Source of the DNA: Planctomycetota bacterium
GTDB taxonomy: Bacteria > Planctomycetota > Planctomycetia > Planctomycetales > Planctomycetaceae
Length of the DNA: 11,843 nucleotides
Direction of reading: 5' to 3'
Assembly (NCBI GenBank): GCA_026692825.1
Contig: JAPLOC010000243.1
Coordinates: 1-11,843, forward strand
Shown: positions 1-6,842 of the stretch, one piece after another
Layout of the letters: every line of letters starts with the position of its first letter
Numbering within the stretch: position 1 is the stretch's first letter
The notes under the pieces: model-generated
Seen by the model: only the letters and a program-made list of their open reading frames with translations
What the model was told of the DNA's origin: nothing
The model's database searches: none
Position numbers and translations under genes: made by a program

Positions 1-1776
1 CTTCCACACCTCTTTTTGCGCATTGCGAAACTCCTCGTCGGCCGCGTCGTCTTCCGTGTGATACGTCGCTTGCGCCACGAACCACGGAACCTCCCAGCCG
101 ACCTGTTTTCTCGAGCCGCGAATCACTTTCTCTAAGAACTCAGTGTACTGCTTTCCGGTGATCTGCCGGTCCGCGGGATAGCCCGCACGCGCCTGGCCGG
201 CGTCCGATTCTCCCTGATGCCACAGCACCCCCCTGCAGCCGTTCGGACCGAGCGCTTTCAGTCGCGTCGTCATCCGGTCAAACAATTCGCCGGTCGCTTC
301 CCAGGATCCCTGACCGGCTGGTTTCACAAACGCGTCGATCGTCGGCAGATTGGTCATCTTTTCTCCCTTGGGGAGCCATTGCCGAACGCTGGTCGCTCCC
401 GCGCCGGTCGACGCGACCCCAATCGGCACATTGAACCGCCGGGCGAGTTCATCACCGAACGCGGGAGCGAAACTCCCGCCGGTGCTGCCGTCATGCGTTC
501 CCGGTTGCGGATCGATCGCCAGCCGCCAGCTCGTGCCATCGAATGTCGCGACCCGCAGCGTCTCAGGCAGCAGTTTCTCGGAGCCGTAGTTGGTTGAGTT
601 CGACTGGCCGGCGATCACGAACACTTCCCCCACGCCCACATGGTCGATCGTCGTCAGCGTGAGTGGCTTCTGGTTGGCGACTACTCGCAACTCCAGCCGA
701 TACCACCCGCCGGCGGCGACTTCGATCTCCGCCGAGAAACGCCCCGCGGTCCCGTCCAATTGCACGTTCTGCCAGGAAAACGCCGGATGTCGGACATTGG
801 CCGGGTCGGTCCCCGGCAGAACGAATCGCGCCTCCACATTTCCCGATTCGATCGACACCAACCCTTTGATCGCCACGACGCCGGCCAGCCGCGATTTCCG
901 CTGGATCACCTGGTAGTCGACGGGTGTCTCCGGCAGAACCGCGCTTGCCGACCCACCGATCGTGTGTTTCAAGACAAAGTCGACGATCGCATACGGATTC
1001 TGGAGACTATGCGGGTGATGCTTGACGCCTGGTTTCGCGATCACAGTGATGGGGCCACCCAGTTTCTCGTACCGGTCGGCGAGCAGTCGCGTGTTTTCGT
1101 CGAATGGAACCACTTCGTCGGCGTCGCCGCAGACATGCAGCAGCGGAACCTTCTCCCGGGCGAGCGGGGCGAGGTTGTCGACCGGGTTGAGTTTGTATTC
1201 CAGCCCCTGCTGTTCGGTCAGGCCATAGACGCGCAGACATTGTTCCCAGTCCCCCTTGGAACCAGGGCCACGACCTTTGCCACCAGGCCAGCTCTTAAAG
1301 TCGCAGACCGGAGCGTCGTTGTAGATACAGCTCACCTTGGTCGGATTGCGGGCCGCCCAGTTGAGCGAAAAGAGTCCTCCCCGACTGAACCCTTCCAGGA
1401 CCGGCTTCGACGAGAGTCGGAATTCTTTCACCAGAAACTCGTGGAAGCGGTCCATGTGGTCGAGCGCGACCGGAGCGCCGTACATGTTCTGCACATCCAT
1501 GTAGGCGACGTGAAACCCCTTCGAGGCCAGGACGCGGTCAGCCTGCGGTTCGTGCCCGAAGAACTCAGTCCGCCAGATCCAGGGGGATCCTTCGGCGGGA
1601 GTTTCGGGAACAATCAACAGACAGTTGCGACCATCGACCGTGAAGTCGAGCCGCTCGAATCCAAACCAAGTCGACCGCCGCGCTTCCGGGGGACGGGCCA
1701 ACGCGGTCGTCACACCGCTGACGAAGACAACCGCCAGCACGACCCAGAGTTTCAACGTTCGCAGCAACAGCGACAT
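1..1776 (-). CDS. Exported two-domain esterase: alpha/beta hydrolase fused to a sialate O-acetylesterase-type SGNH domain (C-terminus cut by window edge)
   Basis: Seen: an uninterrupted frame of 592 codons runs from ATG 1774-1776 to base 1, with no stop in the window. Residues 8-28 form a hydrophobic signal peptide ending in ALA-R. Residues about 35-275 read as an alpha/beta hydrolase: nucleophile elbow GFSRGG with Ser131, probable acid in CGDAD (Asp218 or Asp220), probable His in VKHHPHS (253-256). Residues about 285-380 look like a beta-rich linker. From about 383 the SGNH/SASA-type domain starts with block I AGQSN (Ser392) and contains WHQGES (519-524). Known of the family: sialate O-acetylesterase-like domains remove acetyl groups from sugars. 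Inferred: an exported enzyme deacylating decorated polysaccharide. The Asp-x-x-His block expected near the SGNH C-terminus would lie beyond the edge. The ribosome binding site is weak. The preceding gene on this strand is the Trm112-like ORF, 80 bases upstream, with a hairpin and T-run between. The exact substrate cannot be read from sequence. Confidence 0.85.
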   Translation of the reverse strand, partial: MSLLLRTLKLWVVLAVVFVSGVTTALARPPEARRSTWFGFERLDFTVDGRNCLLIVPETPAEGSPWIWRTEFFGHEPQADRVLASKGFHVAYMDVQNMYGAPVALDHMDRFHEFLVKEFRLSSKPVLEGFSRGGLFSLNWAARNPTKVSCIYNDAPVCDFKSWPGGKGRGPGSKGDWEQCLRVYGLTEQQGLEYKLNPVDNLAPLAREKVPLLHVCGDADEVVPFDENTRLLADRYEKLGGPITVIAKPGVKHHPHSLQNPYAIVDFVLKHTIGGSASAVLPETPVDYQVIQRKSRLAGVVAIKGLVSIESGNVEARFVLPGTDPANVRHPAFSWQNVQLDGTAGRFSAEIEVAAGGWYRLELRVVANQKPLTLTTIDHVGVGEVFVIAGQSNSTNYGSEKLLPETLRVATFDGTSWRLAIDPQPGTHDGSTGGSFAPAFGDELARRFNVPIGVASTGAGATSVRQWLPKGEKMTNLPTIDAFVKPAGQGSWEATGELFDRMTTRLKALGPNGCRGVLWHQGESDAGQARAGYPADRQITGKQYTEFLEKVIRGSRKQVGWEVPWFVAQATYHTEDDAADEEFRNAQKEVWK

Positions 1777-1802
1777 GGGGCACGACTTCAAAGAACAGGG
1801 CT

Positions 1803-1840
1803 AAAAAACCATCAGGCGAGCGGGGTGGCGTCAGCCCCCT
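1803..1840 (-). terminator. GC-rich bulged hairpin with T-run, possible terminator or REP-like repeat
   Basis: On the plus strand bases 1823-1825 plus 1827-1829 (GGG, GGC) pair with 1834-1839 (GCCCCC), leaving a GTCA loop and one bulged T at 1826. On the minus strand a run of six T (1803-1808) follows about 14 bases after the stem. This lies between the Trm112-like gene (ends 1857) and the two-domain esterase (starts 1776), so it could end transcription of the upstream unit. The T-run is farther from the stem than in a textbook terminator. The hairpin resembles GC-rich repeats scattered in planctomycete intergenic DNA, but that is recollection and was not tested. Confidence 0.45.
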
Positions 1841-1856
1841 GCCGTCACGTCACAAG

Positions 1857-2138
1857 TCAACCGCGAGACAATACCAAAACCCCAGCCTCCTGTGTGAGCA
1901 GATTCGGGATCCCATCCCACACCAAATAAACCCGTCGACACTCCCCATTCTGACAAACCAGTCCCGCCGAGGGCACCGCCGCCACCGCCCCCGCTGGGCG
2001 CACCGGAGTCGCTTCCATTCCCTCACCGCTCATGACGTGCCCGAGCCAATCAGGCTCGGCCCGCTGCACCAGCCTGCTACGGCAATGCGTACAGATGATT
2101 CGTAACTCGCCAGGATTCCATTCAGCGGCGTCGGGCAT
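1857..2138 (-). CDS. Small Trm112/UPF0434-like zinc-ribbon protein
   Basis: This 93-residue protein starts at ATG 2136-2138 and ends with TGA at 1857-1859. Seen: LRIICTHC near the N-terminus (Cys16, Cys19), then C-x4-C (Cys62, Cys67), then VYLVWDGIPNLLTQEA (70-85). Known: Trm112/YcaR-type proteins pair an N-terminal ...IIACPxC motif with a C-terminal (F/Y)PxxDGIPxLLxxEA motif, and both halves match here. Many act as small zinc-binding partners, for example activating methyltransferases in eukaryotes and archaea; the bacterial role is less clear. Odd: about 42 residues separate the two cysteine pairs, more than in E. coli YcaR (about 60 residues in all), with a Pro/Ala/Val-rich middle. The gene starts 8 bases after the stop of the second cupredoxin-like gene, so co-transcription is likely. 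The family call is good; the function is unknown. Confidence 0.72.
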   Translation of the reverse strand: MPDAAEWNPGELRIICTHCRSRLVQRAEPDWLGHVMSGEGMEATPVRPAGAVAAVPSAGLVCQNGECRRVYLVWDGIPNLLTQEAGVLVLSRG

Positions 2139-2146
2139 TTGCTGAC

Positions 2147-2989
2147 CTAGGGTTGAGAGAATTCAATACGTCCGAGGTCCAGGGTTTCGCCCGCGACAAC
2201 TTCCACATCGAGCCCGCGTTGGACGTATCCCACGTGCTCGTGCCAGATTTTGAGCGTGTGCTTACCAGGCGGCAGCCCGGTGATTGCGAATTCCCCCCTG
2301 CGATTGGAACTCGCCGCGAACGGATGATCGAGAATCAGCCAGTAGCCACTTTCCCAACTGTGAAAATCGCAAAAGACCTCGATCGGTGTCTTCTCACTTC
2401 GGCGGAATTGAATCGGTGCCATGTCCAAAAGGAGCGAAACATGCACTTCGTTTATAATCGCTTGAACATGCATATAATTCGGGAGTGGATCTTCGTCGAC
2501 CACGCGAATCGTCTGTCGAGTCGTGGCGAAAAGCGCATGGGGAAACAGACGACATCCGTCGTATCGAACCGTCAACTCATCGGCCGGAACAGGCCACGCT
2601 TCTCCTCGCGGATTCTCGGGAGACTTGGTGAGATAGACGAACACATTGGCGACACCGCGGGACTCCGGATCGATGAGCAGTCGCTCATTCGGAATGTCTT
2701 GTGTTGCCGCGATATGGGCGTCCTTGACGTCGACAGCCCCCTTTTTTACGAGTGCCGGCAAATCGGAAATCTCGGTACCGGAATAGTAGATTTGACCGCG
2801 AATCGTTCCCGATTCCGCCGCGACATCCTGGATGGAAGGAAACTTCGAATCCGACGCCTGTCTGGCTGGGGTCAGCGTAAACAGGATTGCAATCCCGGCC
2901 GATGCAATGAGTGCGAGAACTGACGCAGCCGCAGGTTGACCGCGGTTTTCCGACACACCATTCGAAGACAAGTGAGATTGCATGTTCAT
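2147..2989 (-). CDS. Exported cupredoxin-like protein with carboxypeptidase-regulatory-like C-terminus (downstream paralogue, altered copper site)
   Basis: This 280-residue protein starts at ATG 2987-2989, overlapping the stop of its upstream paralogue in ATGA. A second ATG at 2981-2983 has a GGCGGA sequence 6 bases ahead and may be the true start. Seen: signal or anchor helix at about 22-40; DPESRGVANVFVYL (107-120); CDFHSWESGYW (207-217) with Cys207 and His210; DHPF (221-224); then RGEFAITGLPPGKHTLKIWHE (231-251), the pattern of a small carboxypeptidase-regulatory-like or transthyretin-like beta domain. Known: MauL-like cupredoxins bind copper through a His in a PHN motif plus a Cys, a His and often a Met in C-x2-H-x2-M. 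Odd: the PHN position reads LPNYMH (168-174), so the first His is Asn171, and the Met position is Glu213. Copper binding is therefore doubtful. Inferred: periplasmic or membrane-anchored. It is probably translationally coupled to the paralogue. Confidence 0.8.
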   Translation of the reverse strand: MNMQSHLSSNGVSENRGQPAAASVLALIASAGIAILFTLTPARQASDSKFPSIQDVAAESGTIRGQIYYSGTEISDLPALVKKGAVDVKDAHIAATQDIPNERLLIDPESRGVANVFVYLTKSPENPRGEAWPVPADELTVRYDGCRLFPHALFATTRQTIRVVDEDPLPNYMHVQAIINEVHVSLLLDMAPIQFRRSEKTPIEVFCDFHSWESGYWLILDHPFAASSNRRGEFAITGLPPGKHTLKIWHEHVGYVQRGLDVEVVAGETLDLGRIEFSQP

Positions 2990-3849
2990 TCCGCCGGCTG
3001 CTGAAACGGGATCGAACCGAGATCCGTCGTTTTCCCTGCGTCCAGCATGACCTCGATTTTTCGCTGTTTGAAGTCGTCCGACTCGTGCCAGAGTGTGAAC
3101 GTGTGAGGCCCCGGTGGCAGGTCGGCAATCTCAAACCGTCCCTCCGAATCGGTGATTGCCACAAACGGATGATCGGTGATCAGCCAATAGCATTTCTCCC
3201 AAGCGTGAAAATCGCAAACCACAGCGAAGGGGTGTTTCTCCGCTTTGTTGAACACGTAGTGCCGAGGTTCGTCGGCCGGTGCGATCACTTCTCCGAATCG
3301 GCCGTTTCTCACCGGAAGCGGATGGGTATTGTGCGGCAGTCGATCTTCGTTCTGCAGTTCAATCCTCTGATTGGTTCGCGCCGCCAAGGCGTGGGGATAA
3401 TACCGAGCCCCTTTCTGAACTACCGTCCGACCGTTCAGCTTTTCATTCTCGGCAGGCGTCCAATCTTTCGGCCGCTCGGCGAGATAAACGTAGACACTTG
3501 CGACTCCGCGTGATTCCGGGTCGATGATCAGACTCTCGTCCGGAATATCGAATTTCGCGGCGATTGCCGAGTCTTTGACCGACGGATCCCCCTGCTTCAC
3601 CAGCAACCGAGGTTCGGGGATTTCCCCTTGATAGACAATCCGTCCACGAACAACTCCCGTCTTCGCCGCCACATTGACGGCGGCCCCCTTTTCAGGTGGT
3701 TTTGATTCTTTGCCTTCCGACTTCCCTTGCCCTTTTCCAACCGTCGGAGAGAGCCAATACAAAACCCCCAAAACCGCGCCGACAAAAAGCAGCCCCGCTC
3801 GAAAGCCTTGGGTTTCGCTTCTCAAATAATTGGCATCCGACATATTCAC
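2986..3849 (-). CDS. Exported cupredoxin-like protein with carboxypeptidase-regulatory-like C-terminus (upstream paralogue)
   Basis: This 287-residue protein is drawn from GTG 3847-3849; the ATG at 3841-3843, two codons later, is an equally good or better start, and neither has a strong ribosome binding site. Seen: hydrophobic helix at about 17-34 (signal or anchor), Lys/Glu/Gly-rich linker (38-55), GVVRGRIVYQG (65-75), DPESRGVASVYVYL (110-123), LPHNTHPLP (171-179), CDFHAWEKCYW (212-222), DHPF (226-229), and EGRFEIADLPPGPHTFTLWHE (236-256). Known: His173 of PHN, Cys212 and His215 match type-1 copper ligands of MauL-like cupredoxins, but the usual Met position is Glu218. Compared with the downstream paralogue the order of motifs is the same, so the pair arose by duplication. 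Role inferred: envelope redox or metal binding; no partner enzyme is visible. It starts 71 bases after the stop of the upstream esterase gene. Confidence 0.82.
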   Translation of the reverse strand: MNMSDANYLRSETQGFRAGLLFVGAVLGVLYWLSPTVGKGQGKSEGKESKPPEKGAAVNVAAKTGVVRGRIVYQGEIPEPRLLVKQGDPSVKDSAIAAKFDIPDESLIIDPESRGVASVYVYLAERPKDWTPAENEKLNGRTVVQKGARYYPHALAARTNQRIELQNEDRLPHNTHPLPVRNGRFGEVIAPADEPRHYVFNKAEKHPFAVVCDFHAWEKCYWLITDHPFVAITDSEGRFEIADLPPGPHTFTLWHESDDFKQRKIEVMLDAGKTTDLGSIPFQQPAE

Positions 3850-3920
3850 ACCACATCAACAGGGATAAAAAAACCAGGACCGAACAAATGACGCGTGAAT
3901 TCCCACTCAAGCGCATCGCA

Positions 3921-5084
3921 CTATTTCCGCAGCGTCTCCTCGAACAGTCGGTACGCGCGCTCGCGCATCTCCGGCGGGAAGTCGTGTTCGCAATCGGGAT
4001 GCTCCACCGCCAGGTGGTCGGGGTGATTGTAAAGGGCAAAGATCGCGCCGGCCGACTTCGCGATCCGATCGACACTCGCCGCCTGAAAATTGTGATCGCG
4101 GGTCGGGGCGATAATCAGCACGTGACGGGGCGCGATTGCACCGATCAATTCATGAAAGTCAAACGGAATGTCGGCGAGCTTGCCGTGGTAGTTCGCCAGT
4201 CGCGGCATGTAGAGCTGTTGTGTCCATCCCTTGTCGGGGAGCCACTTCGATTCATCTCCGCCATAGTAATCGAGAAACGAATCGAGTCCGCAACTGGAGA
4301 CCACCGTGGCGATCCGCTCGTCAAACACCGCGGTGTAGACCGAGTTGTGGCCACCGAGGGAATGGCCGATCGCGCCGAAGCCGCCCGGCTTCACAAAGGG
4401 GAGTGACTCCAGCAAATCGAGGCCACGGATGTTGTCCCAGATCGCCTTCAGTGTTCCGCTGTCCCAACCGAGTTTCGCGAGGTCGGGCTGGTACTTCGCG
4501 AGTTTGGGATAGTTCGGGGCGAGGGTGACAAACCCGCGCTCGGCCAACTCGGCGGCATATTGCCGATTGGGGCGGGTTCCCAGTCCGACGACCGTCCCAT
4601 GTCCCACGACATTGTCGGTGCCATGGAGACAGAGAACCGCAGGTGCCTGTTTCTTGCCGGTTTTGTCTTCCAGCAGCGACTTCGGAATACAGAGGTAGGC
4701 GGGAACGCGCGAACCGGGTTCTGACTGATACGTGATCAGTCGGCGGACGTAGGTGCCACAGTCGACTTCTTCGGCTGTTTCGGGTGCGAGCGGGGAGCGT
4801 TTGGAATCCCCCGGGAGCGGCCCCATGACCGCCTGCATCCCTTTCAGAATCTCCGCCCGACGTTTCTTCCAGTCGTCGACGGTTTTGACCGGGTGTTGTT
4901 CACCCGCGGCGTCGCGCCAGATCAGCAGGTTGTCTCGGGGCAGACGGGGAAGAGACGGACCCGTTGCCTTTTGGGTCGCAGTCGTCTCAGACGGAGACGC
5001 AAGCGGACCGGCCAGGCAAGCCGATGGAATGCCAAGCCGCAGCGCGACGAAAAAGAGACCGAGAGTTCGAACCAATGTCGACAT
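3921..5084 (-). CDS. Exported alpha/beta hydrolase, acetyl-xylan-esterase / dienelactone-hydrolase-like
   Basis: The start is placed at ATG 5082-5084 (387 residues) because AGGAG lies 9 bases upstream and the protein then begins with a signal peptide, STLVRTLGLFFVALRLGIPS, ending near CLA-G (residue 26). A GTG at 5115-5117 would add 11 residues that spoil the signal peptide. Seen: LCLHG oxyanion region (152-156), nucleophile elbow GHSLGG with Ser242, acid in PTRDHNF (Asp330), His in CEHDFP (His367): a complete triad in the normal order. Residues near 71-90 (WKKRRAEILKGMQAVMG) match the N-terminal helical segment common in planctomycete esterases of this type. Known: these enzymes hydrolyse carboxylic esters, often acetyl groups on polysaccharide. 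It starts 29 bases after the end of the LTxxQ-like protein gene. The substrate is not known. Confidence 0.85.
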   Translation of the reverse strand: MSTLVRTLGLFFVALRLGIPSACLAGPLASPSETTATQKATGPSLPRLPRDNLLIWRDAAGEQHPVKTVDDWKKRRAEILKGMQAVMGPLPGDSKRSPLAPETAEEVDCGTYVRRLITYQSEPGSRVPAYLCIPKSLLEDKTGKKQAPAVLCLHGTDNVVGHGTVVGLGTRPNRQYAAELAERGFVTLAPNYPKLAKYQPDLAKLGWDSGTLKAIWDNIRGLDLLESLPFVKPGGFGAIGHSLGGHNSVYTAVFDERIATVVSSCGLDSFLDYYGGDESKWLPDKGWTQQLYMPRLANYHGKLADIPFDFHELIGAIAPRHVLIIAPTRDHNFQAASVDRIAKSAGAIFALYNHPDHLAVEHPDCEHDFPPEMRERAYRLFEETLRK

Positions 5085-5113
5085 GGACTGAGACTCCTGG
5101 CTGTGTGGAAGCA

Positions 5114-6334
5114 TCACTCGGGTCGGCGCTGTTTGTCACGCGGCCGCGGGCGTTTATCCCCCCCGGGGCGACGCGGTCCCCGGTCGTCGCCATCGGCTGG
5201 AGGGTCTCCATTGGGACGGCCGTCGCCTCCCGGCCCCGGTCCCATTCCAGGTCCGAAACCATTGGGGGGACCAAATCCGTTTCCCGGTCGATCACCCGGA
5301 CCACGTCCTCCCATCCGCATCACCTGGTTGAGCCAGGGAGGGGGACTCGGCGGCTGGGGGAATTCGTCGGCGTGCGCCCGCATATACATCTGCTTGAGCC
5401 GGGTGCTTTGGGCGTCGTAGGGCAACCGCATAATCTGGTCCTGCTGTTCCCCTTTCATCTCCGTGAAGAACTGTTCCAGCTTGGACCGATCGATTTCATT
5501 CGCCTGCTTGCGAAACTCGGCCATCACACTTGTGAAGATCGCGAAGAACAACCGGCCGGCCCGGCGGCGGTTGTCGACGTCGCGGACCAGCATCTTCTTC
5601 TGATCTTCCTCGGTCAGTGCCTCCAGCAGCTCATTCACCAATTCCGGCTTCATCCAGATCGGATTCGGATCGCGGCGGTCCGCGGGAAACGCCGCCATGA
5701 GGACCGCGCTATACCGCGCCAGCCCTTTCTTGTCTTCGACCGTCGATTCCGACAGTTGCCCCTCTTCGATCAGACCCCGTTCCAGAATCGGCATGACCCG
5801 TGCCAGGTCGGCGTCACTCAACCCCATCCGGCGTCGCTTGGGATTGCTCGGGTCGGCCGCCTCCTGCTGCTTTGCCAACAGGTCGGTGACTTGTTGGCGA
5901 CGTCGGACCGGATCGGCCTCGCCGCGCAGATCCGACCGCTGACCCGGAGTCAACGTCTTCAGCCACTCGTAATAGTTGTTGAGAACCAGAGTCAACTTGC
6001 CCCCGGCTTTGGAGTCGGCTTCAAGCTGTTTGTGCAGCCCACGCACCCGCTGGCGTTCCGATTCCGGCAACTCGCGAAACGCTTTCAGATTCTGCTTCAA
6101 TTGTTCCCGTTCGGCCGACGACAGCGCCTCGATCTTCTTCGCCTTTTCCTCTCGCAAATCGGCTTCACTTTTGGCCGCGTGAACTGTGCCGGCCATTGTG
6201 AACAGAACCAGCGCGACGACAACGCCCGCCCGCGCGAAGTTCCACGCGAAACGTGAGGTATCCGATCGGGGAACGGCACGATCGGTGCCGACAGGATTGG
6301 TGGCACACGAATCAGGGAGTGTTCGGTTCATCAT
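5114..6334 (-). CDS. Exported helical protein with LTxxQ-like motif and Gly/Pro-rich tail (unknown function, third gene of the sigma-factor operon)
   Basis: 406 residues; the start at ATG 6332-6334 overlaps the end of the anti-sigma gene by 23 bases (the next codon is also ATG). Seen: an unusually long polar N-terminus, hydrophobic segment at 34-49 ending in VHA-AK (signal peptide with cleavage near 53), then mostly helical, charged sequence to about 325. It contains LSSAEREQL (71-79), LTPGQRSDL (128-136) and LTEEDQKKML (240-249). Residues 328-406 are Pro, then Gly/Pro/Asn, then Arg/Asp/Pro-rich and look disordered. Known: LTxxQ repeats mark the CpxP/Spy/CnrX-type periplasmic stress proteins; DUF3106-type proteins also look like the first 140 residues. 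Inferred: a periplasmic partner of the adjacent sigma/anti-sigma pair. It may be a sensor, a chaperone or a regulated product. No catalytic motif was seen. The family assignment is weak. Confidence 0.75.
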   Translation of the reverse strand: MMNRTLPDSCATNPVGTDRAVPRSDTSRFAWNFARAGVVVALVLFTMAGTVHAAKSEADLREEKAKKIEALSSAEREQLKQNLKAFRELPESERQRVRGLHKQLEADSKAGGKLTLVLNNYYEWLKTLTPGQRSDLRGEADPVRRRQQVTDLLAKQQEAADPSNPKRRRMGLSDADLARVMPILERGLIEEGQLSESTVEDKKGLARYSAVLMAAFPADRRDPNPIWMKPELVNELLEALTEEDQKKMLVRDVDNRRRAGRLFFAIFTSVMAEFRKQANEIDRSKLEQFFTEMKGEQQDQIMRLPYDAQSTRLKQMYMRAHADEFPQPPSPPPWLNQVMRMGGRGPGDRPGNGFGPPNGFGPGMGPGPGGDGRPNGDPPADGDDRGPRRPGGDKRPRPRDKQRRPE

Positions 6335-6821
6335 GCTCGGTGAATTCCCGGTGTTCCTGCAGTTTCGTCAGGTAGTCGATGTCCCCCGCTTCGAGGTACT
6401 TGTCGAGTTCGCTGATCACTTCGTAATCGTTCAGGATCTCGTCGGCCTCGTTGGGAACCCAGCGGTTCGTCGCCAGGAAGCCTGCTGTCCCCGCACCGAG
6501 AAGAACCAGGAGGGCAATGGCCAATCCCAACGTTCGGCGAATCGCTCGCGAGACTGCCGCGTCGTCGACACGGGCCTTGGGCTTCTCCGCCGCCCGAATG
6601 GAGCTGATGGTGCGACTGGTGAAATCCTCCCCCGCGGGAGAGGTCGGGAGCTGGCCCAGGAGATCCCAGGTGCGCGACAGCATGTCGACATCGTGACGCG
6701 CGACCGGGCTGGAGGCGAGCGCCTGCTCGATTTCCTTCGCCGCCGCCTCGTCGAGCTCGCCGTCGAGGTAAGCCACGAGATTCTCGCGCTGTTCCCCAGA
6801 GAGCCTGCTGATTTTCGCCAT
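6312..6821 (-). CDS. Membrane-anchored anti-sigma factor
   Basis: 169 residues from ATG 6819-6821, starting 21 bases after the sigma gene stop. Seen: cytoplasmic N-terminal domain with ENLVAYLDGELDEAAAKEIEQ (13-33), the pattern of anti-sigma N-terminal domains; linker; one transmembrane helix at about 98-117 (LGLAIALLVLLGAGTAGFLA); then an acidic C-terminal domain of about 50 residues. The HxxxCxxC zinc motif of ZAS-type anti-sigmas is absent, and no Cys is present at all, so this is a zinc-free type. Known: such proteins hold an ECF sigma at the membrane and release it when an envelope signal triggers proteolysis or a conformational change. The partner is almost certainly the sigma factor just upstream. 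Its stop lies inside the next gene (23-base overlap), which suggests translational coupling to the exported protein. Confidence 0.85.
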   Translation of the reverse strand: MAKISRLSGEQRENLVAYLDGELDEAAAKEIEQALASSPVARHDVDMLSRTWDLLGQLPTSPAGEDFTSRTISSIRAAEKPKARVDDAAVSRAIRRTLGLAIALLVLLGAGTAGFLATNRWVPNEADEILNDYEVISELDKYLEAGDIDYLTKLQEHREFTEHDEPNTP

Positions 6822-6842
6822 GTTATTCGAATCCGTCTCGCG

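Noticed and set aside
640..1929. Long plus-strand open frame of 429 codons
   Set aside because: It is antisense to the two-domain esterase, which has clear catalytic motifs and a signal peptide. The plus-strand product is Arg/His-rich with no recognisable domain.
3867..3873. Run of seven A (T on the minus strand) between the esterase and cupredoxin genes
   Set aside because: No GC-rich stem precedes it on the minus strand, so I do not call a terminator here.
5085..5117. GTG start of the acetyl-esterase-like gene at 5117
   Set aside because: It would put eleven polar residues before the signal peptide and overlap the upstream stop. AGGAG at a correct distance supports the ATG at 5084.
4964..6256. 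Plus-strand open frame of 430 codons
   Set aside because: It is antisense to the exported LTxxQ-like protein, which has a signal peptide and operon context. The plus-strand product shows no domain.
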